Part shown: positions 33,187-45,523 of the stretch, piece by piece
Numbering within the stretch: position 1 is the stretch's first letter
How the letters are laid out: the number at the start of each line of letters is the position of its first letter
Assembly: GCF_003576645.1 (NCBI RefSeq)
Contig: NC_044919.1
Span: 15,486,681-15,550,680 of the forward strand
Length of the DNA stretch: 64,000 nucleotides
From: Ipomoea triloba
Taxonomy: Eukaryota > Streptophyta > Magnoliopsida > Solanales > Convolvulaceae
Direction of reading: 5' to 3'
Notes under the pieces: generated by a model
The model's database searches: none
What the model was told of the DNA's origin: nothing
The model's input: only the letters and a program-made list of their open reading frames with translations
Made by a program: the position numbers and the translations under genes

Positions 33187-33432
33187 TGTGGACCATGGTC
33201 CACATAGCTGTGTGAACCATGAACATAAGGTACATTATTTTTGTACTGAAGGTACATTATTTTTATACTGAAGGTACATTATTTTATAGTACTATAAAAT
33301 AATGTACCTTCAGTACAAAAATAATATACCCTAAAATAATGTACTTTATGTACAAAAATAATGTACTTTTAGTATATTAAAAATGTACTTTTTATTTATG
33401 ATCCACACAGTTGTGTGGACCATGGTCCATGC
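33187..33432. mobile_element. Palindromic MITE upstream of SUV3
   Basis: The ends gtgtggaccatggtccac and gtgtggaccatggtccat flank repeats of aaggtacattatttttgtac that reappear inverted (gtaccttcagtacaaaaata). The element ends 400 bases before the SUV3 start codon. Elements with related ggaccatggtcc ends occur near 48248 and 48530. Confidence 0.75.
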
Positions 33433-33832
33433 AATAATGATTGAAAATCACAAGGTAAGAACGAACCCAGGAGAAGAGGAGAAGAAAGAAGTTGGAGATG
33501 CCTTATAAATCGGCACGTTCTACTAATCCTGATTATCCGGCGCCTATGTGTATATATAGGAAAGAACTCAAATTGCATTATTTTTAAAGGAACCAAAATT
33601 TGTTGCAGACCCGATTTCGGAGTTGCTTACTTCTCCAATGCTGTCGGTGCACGTAAAGGATTTCATCACCGCTATCTCCTCCGATATTTCGATGCCCTTT
33701 GATTTCTCTTTGAACTGTTATCAATCGCGGTTGCTCTTGATATTCCCAAAAGGGAAGTAAGAGTAAGAAAGTAAAAGAAAACCAATTGAAAGGGTTTTTT
33801 CAAAAAAAACCAATTGAAAGGTACCAGAAATT

Positions 33833-36800
33833 ATGGCTTCTATATTCCGCCGCAGACTCTTGCCTGGTAACATCGTTTGGCGTATTGCACAATTCAAAGG
33901 TTTTTTCTCCCCTTAAAATCCTTTTATGCTTCAACTATGCTTTCAATAGTTCTGGGAATTAATGAAGTTTTTTCTTTATTTTGTGAGGTGAGGTTGAGAA
34001 TATTGGTTTCAAATTGGATTTTTCTTTCAGTAGTGTACTAGTGTATAAATAAGTGCGGATACAATGAAAATTTGCAAGTGAAAATGTGAAATGTCTTCTT
34101 TTTTAAATGTAATTTTCTTAATGAAGAATTAAAGTTTTGATTTTTTTCTGAGTCTGAAAACCCCGGGAGTGTATAAATGTGTGTATGTGGATATTGGTAA
34201 AAGATGGAGGTATAATTTGGTCCTGTTTATGATCATAAATAAACTTCAGTGTTTCATTTGAATTTATGGTGAATGCAAATTTATCCTTGATTTTGCTTTG
34301 TAATTCAGTCTCATGTTCAAGGGGCAGTGAAATGCATTGTTATTGTAAGCTGACAAATCTGGAGTATATGTTTGGGTTACCGGTTATGGTAATTTTTATG
34401 GTGTGTTTATAATTTTCTTTTTCCGTGTGGTCTTGTAGATTGTATGTGTCTGGGTTGGTATGCCAAGGGCTAGGATGAAGGGGAGTGAAAGAAAGGGTGG
34501 GAGGCGGTTATTTACCATATTATATTATATCCACCAATATAAGAGAATGGAAGTGGAACATATAGGGTGGTAATATTGCCAGAGTAGTATTATCAACACT
34601 TCCATAATAGGACTAAATGAGAAATTAGTTCTCCTTTGCTTCATATTTTTAATTACCAAATCACTTCCACTTCCAAAAAGCATGAATCAATATTAAAAGC
34701 TTCATATGTCATGTGACTTATTCAATTAGTTTCATTGAACATAGGAAAAAGGAGAATATTGTACTGATTTTCTTTATCTTTACAAATGCTAACATGCCCC
34801 GATACCATATAGGTAACAAGAAGCTGAACTTATAGGGTATACTTTCAACACTCTCCCTTAAATTGGAGCATGTATATCATATGCTCAAAGCTAATGTTAC
34901 TAATATACTCAATCTGTTAAATGATTTCTTTGCCACCTTCTTCCCCCCATCTGTTGCTGAAGTTGTTTCTCTTTTCTGTTGGACAGATAATGTTGAGTTA
35001 TATTCGCTTTCTTTGGATATAAAACATAAAATTCCTCTTGGTGTTTGTAATTGTTCAAGGCAGTGGAGCAGTTTAGCTGGCACAAAGAAAGTGGATTTTA
35101 CAGACCTTACGTATGAAATATATATTACAGTGCTTGTTTATTCTCCCCCTTTGATGAACTGCAATATTCATAATGCTTATATTTTCTTTCATTATGGTAC
35201 TAGTCGTCCTCACACATGGTACCCAATTGCACGACAGAAAAAACGGAATGTTGTTTTACATGTGGGTCCAACAAACAGTGGTAAAACACATCATGCCCTC
35301 AAACAACTCCAGTCAAGTTCTTCTGGTAAATTCCAAATGCTATTATTATCAGAATTCCATTGTTTCTATTTTCCTGGTCTTTTGTATAGTCAAGTTAATT
35401 CATATAAGATAACCAGTTCAAATTAATCTACAGGTATTTATTGTGGACCATTGAGGCTGTTGGCATGGGAGGTGGCAAAAAGGTTGAACAAGGCAAAAGT
35501 TCCTTGTGACCTTATGACTGGGCAAGAAAGGGAGGAAGTTGATGGTGCAAAGCATATGGCTGTTACTGTAGAAATGGCTGATGTGACTTCCAACTATGGA
35601 TGTGCTGTTATTGATGAGATTCAGGCATGTAATTTGTTTATAGCTTAATTTACTTACAAAAACATAAAAAATGTTAATTAAGAAACACTGTTATCCATTC
35701 AAAATGACAGCAAATCTACCATGATTCAGTAGACACATCATAAAAAGCCTTGTTGTACTTAAAATTTACACATTCTTGATTCTTCCATACAGGCTGCATT
35801 AGCTAATGCTTCATGTTTTTGAAGCAGAATACAGGTTTTTATTCAATTTTGTTTGCACTTAGTACTGTTAGTAGGTAGGTATCACATATTTATTGGGATG
35901 TGACTTTGCTAGCCCTTTATTGGGATGTGTAGAGTTATTTTTTCATTTTTTGTAGGTAAGGTACCATGAATTCTTTCAATTTTTGAGTTTCTGAGTGGAA
36001 TTTAAGCTATCTCCTTAACTACACTAGGCACAGACCTGATCAGGGTACCAAATAGTGGTGTTTCTTATGATTTGTAGTCTTATATGCAATCTTATAGTTT
36101 GAATAGTCTGTATGAGCAGCGATTGTGTTTGTTTTTAACCCTATGTAATAATAACTAATGTTGTATTAAATGCAACCAGAATGATTAATTGTCAGTATTG
36201 CTTTTAAACTAATTAGCACTATCATTACACATTATAAGTACTATCAAGCTGAGGTCGATACACAGACGCAATTCTTCATCTATTTTTGTGAAACTGATTT
36301 TGTGTAACTATTATTCTCTATTTTGTATAGATGATTGGGTGCAGAACAAGGGGTTACTCATTTACACGTGCTTTATTAGGAATATCTGCTGACGAGCTGC
36401 ACTTGTGTGGAGATCCTGCAGCTGTTCCTTTAATTGAGGAAATCCTTAAAGTGACTGGTGATAGTCTCAAGGCATGTTTTCCTAGTTTGTGTCAACTTTT
36501 TAATTCTTTTTTTTTTTAATCTTTTATAAATGGGAGAAAAGATCCATAGACTGGGAAGTGCTTGTTTTGAACTTCTAAAAGCACTGATGGGAAAAGGAAT
36601 CTCGAACTCTATTCACATTATCAGTTTCATGAAAAATGAATAGTATAATAAAACCTAATTATTGTGGATCTGAATTGATAGTTTGTTCAGAAACGTGTAA
36701 ACGATACTTGGGATAATCTTGGTAGGCTACTCATTTATCCCAAATTTGTGATGCTTGATGTCTTATGATTTTTGACTGCTACAATAATAACTATTTCTTA

Positions 36801-39800
36801 TTTCTCTACTATGCTTCCTAGGTTGAATACTATGAGAGGCTCTCACCCCTTGTCCCGTTAAAGGTTCCTTTGGGCCCTTTCTCCAACATACGGACTGGCG
36901 ACTGCATTGTGGCCTTTTCACGTGCTAAAATTTATAGGTTTAAGGTGAGTTTCCAATATCTGGACACGTTGTAAGTCTCGCATCAGCATGGACATTGAGC
37001 ACCAGCCAATCACTCCATACACCACCCATACTCCCTCCCCTCTAAAGAAGTGATAATGTGACTATGTTTAGATTATAAGTTGGATTTAAATTTATTACAA
37101 AATTTTAAAGTTAACATGACAAACCCGTCTAGGTATGCAGTAAAGCACTCCCCCCCCCCCCCCCCCCCCCCCATGACTCCTACCAAACTTTTCCACTGCT
37201 ATGTATAGGCTGTAGGCCTCAATGAACAAGCCATTGCTTTTGCATGCTGTGGATTTGTCTATCACATAATGATTCATCAATTAAATACATTTGATACAGT
37301 TTACTGTTTTCTTGCTGTCTAAGAGTATGTTTGTGCCATTTATGGATAACCTATATTTGGTCATGAATGATTTTAGCAGTATCCTTGAATTTGGGAATTA
37401 TATTCGCGTTCAATCTGCATACACTGCTCGGTGGTCTGTAAGCAATTGACTAATAAACTTATAAACTGTTCTCTGTCTCTTATCTTCTTTGGTGATGCTG
37501 ACAGAAACAAGTTGAAATTGAAGGAAAGCATCTTTGCTCTGTTGTTTATGGTTCATTGCCACCAGAGACTCGGACCAGACAGGTGGAGCTTCTGCCTCTA
37601 ATCCCTCTATGTATTGTCTCTGATTAGGACCAGATTAGTCTTCATATGAAGTTCGAAATGTTCTCCAGTTTGTTATTGGTGGCTTCCCTCACTTACCATT
37701 ATGAATTTTGCAATGATGTGGATATCTAGCTTGTGTTATCCAAGTCACCTCCTTGAGTGAGGAATTCATTTTCTTATCCTACTTTATACTTTCCCTTAAT
37801 TCCACCTTTCTCTGTGCTGTAATTATAATTCATATATTAGTTTGAAATATTGTAATTTAAAGCTGAAAATACCTAATAGCATTCATCTGTTTTCTGTGTG
37901 TACAATTTCTATATCTAATGCAACTGCAGTAGCTAATCAGTTATGTTCTTTCTGGCTGCAGGCAACAATGTTCAATGATGCAAACAGTGACTCTGATGTT
38001 CTGGTGGCAAGTGATGCGATTGGAATGGGTCTCAATCTTAACATATCTAGAATTATCTTTTCTACATTACAAAAATTCGATGGCGTGCAAATGCGGGATC
38101 TGTCTGTACCTGAGATAAAACAGATTGCCGGTACATTTTCATCTCTATTTTGAAGTAAAAGGATCACTGATTTAGTAAGATCAAAGGTGGTGTTTGATTG
38201 GGCACTTTTATATCCTATTATTAGATTTGATTCTAATTACCATGTTTGTTTGTCTACTTTTACTACCTTGCTATTGGATTCAGATCCTTTAGTAATCATA
38301 AAAGTTAATCCTCTTTTAAACATTGGAATAAAAAATGAGGAAGGAAAATAAAATAAAATAAGGTATGTATTCTCCATGCTTTCAATGTAGAGTTTAATTT
38401 ATATACACATATATATATGTGTATATATATTATGCACTTTTATGTATTTGTTTATATATATTGTGGCTTCCCAATAGCTTCATGTATTAATTCTAATTTC
38501 ACTTGTTGTCCCTTGACAATGGTGGCACTTTCAATTTTAATCCTTGACTATCAATTTAACCAAATTTAGACCCTTGACTTTTTCAATGAATCAATTCAAT
38601 CCAGAATTTATAAAATGCCTTCACATACAAAGGGTAAAGTTTTGTGAAATGTCTACAAAATGAGGACATTTTGGAATGAATTTGGTCAATTTGAAAAAGT
38701 TGAGGGACTAAATTTTGTTGAGTTTATAGTTGTGTAAGTATGCTAGATATGTTTTCATTGCATTGAAAAAAATGGAATGGAGAAAAAAAAATGAAGAATT
38801 AATATTTTGTTTAAAGAAAGGTTGGAGATAAGTTTTTTTTTTGAGGCTTGTTAATTCTTGTAATGAAATTAAATTATTAGTGCATTGTAATATGCTGAAT
38901 ATATATATAGGAGGGTACTGTTTTTGTCACCTTGTCATGACTAGTTGTCCCTCAACATATCATTTCATTGCTTGGGCTAAAACAAATATTGATCATATTT
39001 TGTCTTTCTGAGTAAATAAATTTGTTTGATACTTTGACTTACTTTATTCCTCTTGTGAACTGTCAAATCTTACAACTCGTAATCACTATTTTCCCTTTCC
39101 CTTGTAGGAAGGGCAGGCAGGTATGGATCTGAGTATCCTGTTGGTGAAGTGACTTGTTTTTCTTATAAGGATCTACCTTTACTTCATTCGGCATTGAATT
39201 CTCCATCTCCTATACTTGAGGTATTGGCAAACTGCAAGCTGACTACTTTTGACAAGTACATTTTTTGTTCCGTTTTGTTTGTCCTACTTTCCTTTTAGTT
39301 CGTCTCAAAATAATGTCCACTTCCTATTTAAACACCACTTATGTTTTATTTTTCCCAATTTACGCTTTATGCCTTTTCAATTTTTAGAATATCATACAAT
39401 ATGGGCCACATTGACTTTGACTTACAAACATAAAAGTAGAGGGGCAAACTTGGAAAGTAAATCACATTTTATTTATTTCCTTGAAACCCATACCAAATAC
39501 AAATACCCCTTATTTTGGGACAGAGGGAGTATTTAACATTTGGATAATATGTGAACTATACTAATACTGGATAGAAACATGCTTTTGTAATGCAGAAAGC
39601 TGGGCTATTCCCAAACTTTGACCTTCTATATATGTATTCTCGTCTACACCCAAAGCATGGCCTATACCACATACTGGTAGGTTGATAATATCACTTTGCT
39701 TTATATGCTGCATCTCGTCATACAGTGTGTGCTGCTGTGATGGTTAAATGCTAATGATACTGTTGTTTCTCAGATCTGCCCTATTCTAATGCTGATAGCT

Positions 39801-42800
39801 CTATACATGTTGTCTTTCCAGGAACACTTTGTAGATAATGCAAAGTTGTCAGCGAATTATTTTATCTGTAATATTGAAGACTTGTTGGTAGGCTCTTTTA
39901 TTCCATGTAGTCAATTGATTTCTTTTTAACTTATAAACGGGTGTATTTTAGTCAAGGTTCTATTTGCTTCTTGCAATCCACCTTCTTGATGGTTGTGCTG
40001 TATTTGATTGCAGAAAGTTGCTTCTATTATTGATGAGTTACCACTTAGTTTGCATGATAAGTATCTCTTTTGTATAAGGTAACATCATAAGCTTATTCCA
40101 AGAGAAATAGTAATTCAATTGATTGCATAGGCCACATAGTCCTTACATTCATCTGTTTTGAAAAAGTGTAAATCTNCCCCCCCCCCACCCCCCACCCCCA
40201 TGACTCCTACCAAACTTTTCCACTGCTATGTATAGGCTGTAGGCCTCAATGAACAAGCCATTGCTTTTGCATGCTGTGGATTTGTCTATCACATAATGAT
40301 TCATCAATTAAATACATTTGATACAGTTTACTGTTTTCTTGCTGTCTAAGAGTATGTTTGTGCCATTTATGGATAACCTATATTTGGTCATGAATGATTT
40401 TAGCAGTATCCTTGAATTTGGGAATTATATTCGCGTTCAATCTGCATACACTGCTCGGTGGTCTGTAAGCAATTGACTAATAAACTTATAAACTGTTCTC
40501 TGTCTCTTATCTTCTTTGGTGATGCTGACAGAAACAAGTTGAAATTGAAGGAAAGCATCTTTGCTCTGTTGTTTATGGTTCATTGCCACCAGAGACTCGG
40601 ACCAGACAGGTGGAGCTTCTGCCTCTAATCCCTCTATGTATTGTCTCTGATTAGGACCAGATTAGTCTTCATATGAAGTTCGAAATGTTCTCCAGTTTGT
40701 TATTGGTGGCTTCCCTCACTTACCATTATGAATTTTGCAATGATGTGGATATCTAGCTTGTGTTATCCAAGTCACCTCCTTGAGTGAGGAATTCATTTTC
40801 TTATCCTACTTTATACTTTCCCTTAATTCCACCTTTCTCTGTGCTGTAATTATAATTCATATATTAGTTTGAAATATTGTAATTTAAAGCTGAAAATACC
40901 TAATAGCATTCATCTGTTTTCTGTGTGTACAATTTCTATATCTAATGCAACTGCAGTAGCTAATCAGTTATGTTCTTTCTGGCTGCAGGCAACAATGTTC
41001 AATGATGCAAACAGTGACTCTGATGTTCTGGTGGCAAGTGATGCGATTGGAATGGGTCTCAATCTTAACATATCTAGAATTATCTTTTCTACATTACAAA
41101 AATTCGATGGCGTGCAAATGCGGGATCTGTCTGTACCTGAGATAAAACAGATTGCCGGTACATTTTCATCTCTATTTTGAAGTAAAAGGATCACTGATTT
41201 AGTAAGATCAAAGGTGGTGTTTGATTGGGCACTTTTATATCCTATTATTAGATTTGATTCTAATTACCATGTTTGTTTGTCTACTTTTACTACCTTGCTA
41301 TTGGATTCAGATCCTTTAGTAATCATAAAAGTTAATCCTCTTTTAAACATTGGAATAAAAAATGAGGAAGGAAAATAAAATAAAATAAGGTATGTATTCT
41401 CCATGCTTTCAATGTAGAGTTTAATTTATATACACATATATATATGTGTATATATATTATGCACTTTTATGTATTTGTTTATATATATTGTGGCTTCCCA
41501 ATAGCTTCATGTATTAATTCTAATTTCACTTGTTGTCCCTTGACAATGGTGGCACTTTCAATTTTAATCCTTGACTATCAATTTAACCAAATTTAGACCC
41601 TTGACTTTTTCAATGAATCAATTCAATCCAGAATTTATAAAATGCCTTCACATACAAAGGGTAAAGTTTTGTGAAATGTCTACAAAATGAGGACATTTTG
41701 GAATGAATTTGGTCAATTTGAAAAAGTTGAGGGACTAAATTTTGTTGAGTTTATAGTTGTGTAAGTATGCTAGATATGTTTTCATTGCATTGAAAAAAAT
41801 GGAATGGAGAAAAAAAAATGAAGAATTAATATTTTGTTTAAAGAAAGGTTGGAGATAAGTTTTTTTTTTGAGGCTTGTTAATTCTTGTAATGAAATTAAA
41901 TTATTAGTGCATTGTAATATGCTGAATATATATATAGGAGGGTACTGTTTTTGTCACCTTGTCATGACTAGTTGTCCCTCAACATATCATTTCATTGCTT
42001 GGGCTAAAACAAATATTGATCATATTTTGTCTTTCTGAGTAAATAAATTTGTTTGATACTTTGACTTACTTTATTCCTCTTGTGAACTGTCAAATCTTAC
42101 AACTCGTAATCACTATTTTCCCTTTCCCTTGTAGGAAGGGCAGGCAGGTATGGATCTGAGTATCCTGTTGGTGAAGTGACTTGTTTTTCTTATAAGGATC
42201 TACCTTTACTTCATTCGGCATTGAATTCTCCATCTCCTATACTTGAGGTATTGGCAAACTGCAAGCTGACTACTTTTGACAAGTACATTTTTTGTTCCGT
42301 TTTGTTTGTCCTACTTTCCTTTTAGTTCGTCTCAAAATAATGTCCACTTCCTATTTAAACACCACTTATGTTTTATTTTTCCCAATTTACGCTTTATGCC
42401 TTTTCAATTTTTAGAATATCATACAATATGGGCCACATTGACTTTGACTTACAAACATAAAAGTAGAGGGGCAAACTTGGAAAGTAAATCACATTTTATT
42501 TATTTCCTTGAAACCCATACCAAATACAAATACCCCTTATTTTGGGACAGAGGGAGTATTTAACATTTGGATAATATGTGAACTATACTAATACTGGATA
42601 GAAACATGCTTTTGTAATGCAGAAAGCTGGGCTATTCCCAAACTTTGACCTTCTATATATGTATTCTCGTCTACACCCAAAGCATGGCCTATACCACATA
42701 CTGGTAGGTTGATAATATCACTTTGCTTTATATGCTGCATCTCGTCATACAGTGTGTGCTGCTGTGATGGTTAAATGCTAATGATACTGTTGTTTCTCAG

Positions 42801-45523
42801 ATCTGCCCTATTCTAATGCTGATAGCTCTATACATGTTGTCTTTCCAGGAACACTTTGTAGATAATGCAAAGTTGTCAGCGAATTATTTTATCTGTAATA
42901 TTGAAGACTTGTTGGTAGGCTCTTTTATTCCATGTAGTCAATTGATTTCTTTTTAACTTATAAACGGGTGTATTTTAGTCAAGGTTCTATTTGCTTCTTG
43001 CAATCCACCTTCTTGATGGTTGTGCTGTATTTGATTGCAGAAAGTTGCTTCTATTATTGATGAGTTACCACTTAGTTTGCATGATAAGTATCTCTTTTGT
43101 ATAAGGTAACATCATAAGCTTATTCCAAGAGAAATAGTAATTCAATTGATTGCATAGGCCACATAGTCCTTACATTCATCTGTTTTGAAAAAGTGTAAAT
43201 CTTCTTGATCCATCTATAGCCCATTCTCTTTAATTTTTATTCTCCTGACTTGAAAGTTGAAAAACATTTCCCCCCTTTTTTAAGATTGTGAAAAGAGAGT
43301 CAGAGAGAGAAAGGATTGGATACTTTTTCCTTTTTAACCGTCTATTACTTGTATTATTTTCTGGTACCAGTCATTTTGAAGATATTTATGAACCATGGTT
43401 AAGGTTGAAGCCTTGAGACCATAAGCTATGGGGTTTCTAATTTAATTTTAAAATCTAGCCAATTTACAAATTTATATTCAATATTTTATTGGAATAGTTA
43501 CTACTTACTAGTTTACTGGTAATTAGTTAACTAAACTTGTATTGAATCTGCCTCCACCACCCTGTGGAGAGGAGGGGGTGTTTTATTTTGGGGAAAAGGG
43601 GCAGGGGGTTGGTGGGAGGAGGAGAGATATATCTACAATACTTGGTAGCCTACAATTTCAGCAGTTCTATTTTGGATTATCCAACCTTGTCTCTGATGAC
43701 TAAGGACCCGTTTACTAAATGGAAATTTTCTCCAGTTTTCTGGAAATTTGGAAAACTGGAAAACAGAAAACATGTTTACTAGCACAATTTTCCATTTTGA
43801 AAACAGGAAATAATTTTCCAGTTTTCAAGAAAACTGAAACACTAACAAAAACTGTTTTCCATTTAGAAAACAGAATCAGCTATCATCTATTAGGCTATAT
43901 GTCACTATAACCGCATTCTCACCATTATCTACTTACATATTTATTCATTACTATGATTACATTTATTATCATCTTCTTTTACTTATCATCATCTTCTATC
44001 TTTTCTGTTAGTAAACAGGCCCTAAATTTCCTTGTTGCTATTTATTTAGTGAACTAAATCCTAACTAGTTGACATCCAATAATCTTAGTTTGCCTTAGAA
44101 TAATTCAAGTGTTGATGAATCGGTATGTGTTGTCTGCAGTCCTGTTGATGTGGTCGATGACCTCTCAACTCAGGGCCTCATCCAAGTAAGATCCGTTGCC
44201 AATTGCTAGTATATTTTTCTTTGTCCAAGCAAACTTATATTTTGAAAAGATAAATTTATTACAAGATAACTTATTTCTTGTTGGTCAGTTTGCAACAAAT
44301 TATTCAAAGAGTGGCATTGTTAGACTTCGAGAAATTTTTACTCCGGGGACGCTTGAGGTGCCAAAGACACAAGTGGCACTCAAGGAACTTGAATCTATTC
44401 ACAAGGTTAGTATTAATGGTTTCATTTGGGAACATGGTCCAATTTTGTAAACGAATTTCACTCTTTTGAACAATGCACAACTACCTCCCAAATATTGTTC
44501 CTTTATGTAAGGTCATTTTTCAATCTAAAATTTCAACAACACTATGTTCCTGAAGCAAGGAATTACTATATTGCACTTGTTCTTTATTGCTATTCTTTTT
44601 TGGGGTGACGAGGGAAACCTGCAGCTACTTCCTGAGGGTGTGCACTGGGTAAACCCCGCCTTGTGACCCTAGCTGGCAAAGGACTACAAGGAGGTAAACT
44701 AGCCTAGGTTGCTCATAGCTGACCAATTCAACCCAAGAAGGTTGGGATTCGAAGTTTCGAACTCACAGCCACGAGGGTGTGCACTGGGTAAACCCCGCCT
44801 TGTGTCCCTAGCTGGCAAAGGACCACAAAGAGGTAAATTAGCTTAGGTTGCCCATAGCTGACCGGTTCAAACCAAGAAGGCTGGGATTCGAGACCTTGTG
44901 GTTATAAGTTTGTATCATTAGTCATCTTGGCTGGGGTTACTCTTTTATTGCTGTGGTTATAAACTAGCTTAGGTTGCCCATAGCTGACCGGCTCAAACCA
45001 AGAAGGCTGAGATTCGAACTCGTGACCTTGTGGTTATAAGTTTGTATCATTAGTCATCTTGGCTGGGGTTACCTCTTTTATTGTTGTTCTTATTCTTACT
45101 ACGACAGGGAGGTTTCCTTAATTCCTTTATAGAATCATGGTTTGCATCTTCTGAGGTTTTTTGGACTGAATGCATAACTGTCTCACTTTACGCAAAATAT
45201 GATGCTAACTCAGCTTTCTTATGAAGGTTTTGGGGCTATATGTGTGGTTAAGTTTTCGATTAGAAGACAGCTTTCCAGACCGTGAGCTGGCTGCATCACA
45301 GAATGCTATTTGCAGCATGTAAGTGGAAATAGTGCCCCTGAGGTCCTTTAACATCATATTTTCACTGTTTATTTATATATACTCTTCTTTTGTTAGGTTG
45401 ATTGAGGATTTCTTGGAAAGACTAGGGTGGCAGAAACCAATGTCAAGAATGTTGCCTCACCAACACCAAAGAAGCAGCCTCTTGAATTCACAGTTATTCC
45501 AAGTTGCCACAACAGAATATTAG
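33833..45523 (+). CDS. SUV3: ATP-dependent RNA helicase SUV3, mitochondrial
   Basis: Exons: 33833-33899, 34987-35110, 35204-35325, 35434-35624, 36331-36471, 36822-36944, 37505-37582, 37962-38130, 39108-39220, 39596-39676, 39822-39887, 40014-40078, 44140-44185, 44289-44405, 45227-45318, 45397-45523. With the duplicate block left out they join in frame to 573 residues, the usual size of plant SUV3. The start [12 protein letters not shown] is basic, as in a mitochondrial transit peptide. Helicase motifs follow: Walker A GPTNSGKT (85-92), DEIQ (165-168), [23 protein letters not shown] (297-307), QIAGRAGR (336-343), then the SUV3 C-terminal region ([20 protein letters not shown]-like [19 protein letters not shown]). 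The enzyme unwinds RNA in mitochondria and works with the RNA-degradation machinery. Introns 4 and 5 use GC donors. Exons 1-2 are the least certain part. Confidence 0.93.
37150..40175 (+). other. First copy of the duplicated SUV3 block
   Basis: It begins in a poly-C run and ends at aaatct before the single N at 40176. It holds exons 7-12. The same sequence recurs at 40177-43202, offset 3027. Only the C run differs (pure C here, C with A interruptions in the second copy). Confidence 0.9.
39259..39529. mobile_element. Stowaway-like MITE in a SUV3 intron
   Basis: It lies between exons 9 and 10, with inverted ends resembling ttccgttttgtttgtcctac and tattttgggacagagggag, flanked by TA. The copy at 42286-42556 is the assembly duplicate. 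Confidence 0.7.
40177..43202 (+). other. Second copy of the duplicated SUV3 block (contig-overlap artefact)
   Basis: It repeats exons 7-12 (40532-40609, 40989-41157, 42135-42247, 42623-42703, 42849-42914, 43041-43105) with no change noticed. The six exons total 572 nt, so using both copies would break the frame, while using one gives an intact protein. The right edge continues smoothly into the intron before exon 13. Confidence 0.9.
43704..44022. mobile_element. hAT-like MITE in SUV3 intron 12
   Basis: The ends gacccgtttactaa and ttagtaaacaggccc are inverted. The inside has repeated words around ggaaaactggaaaac. No coding sequence. Confidence 0.6.
44607..45115 (-). mobile_element. Cluster of SINE family 2 copies in SUV3 intron 14
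   Basis: Three overlapping partial copies share gtgtgcactgggtaaacccc, agctgaccggttcaaaccaa and ttgtggttataagtttgtat. Copies start near 44607, 44774 and 44950. The same family lies in the opposite orientation at 61732-61925, where the tRNA-like head is clearest. The cluster arose by tandem duplication or repeated insertion. Confidence 0.7.

Noticed and set aside
34863..35426. A 187-codon stand-alone gene
   Set aside because: It spans SUV3 exons 2 and 3 and the intron between; the helicase motif continues in later exons.
37842..41180. Two SUV3-type genes or a real segmental duplication
   Set aside because: The copies look the same including introns, a single N separates them, and only one copy gives an intact frame.
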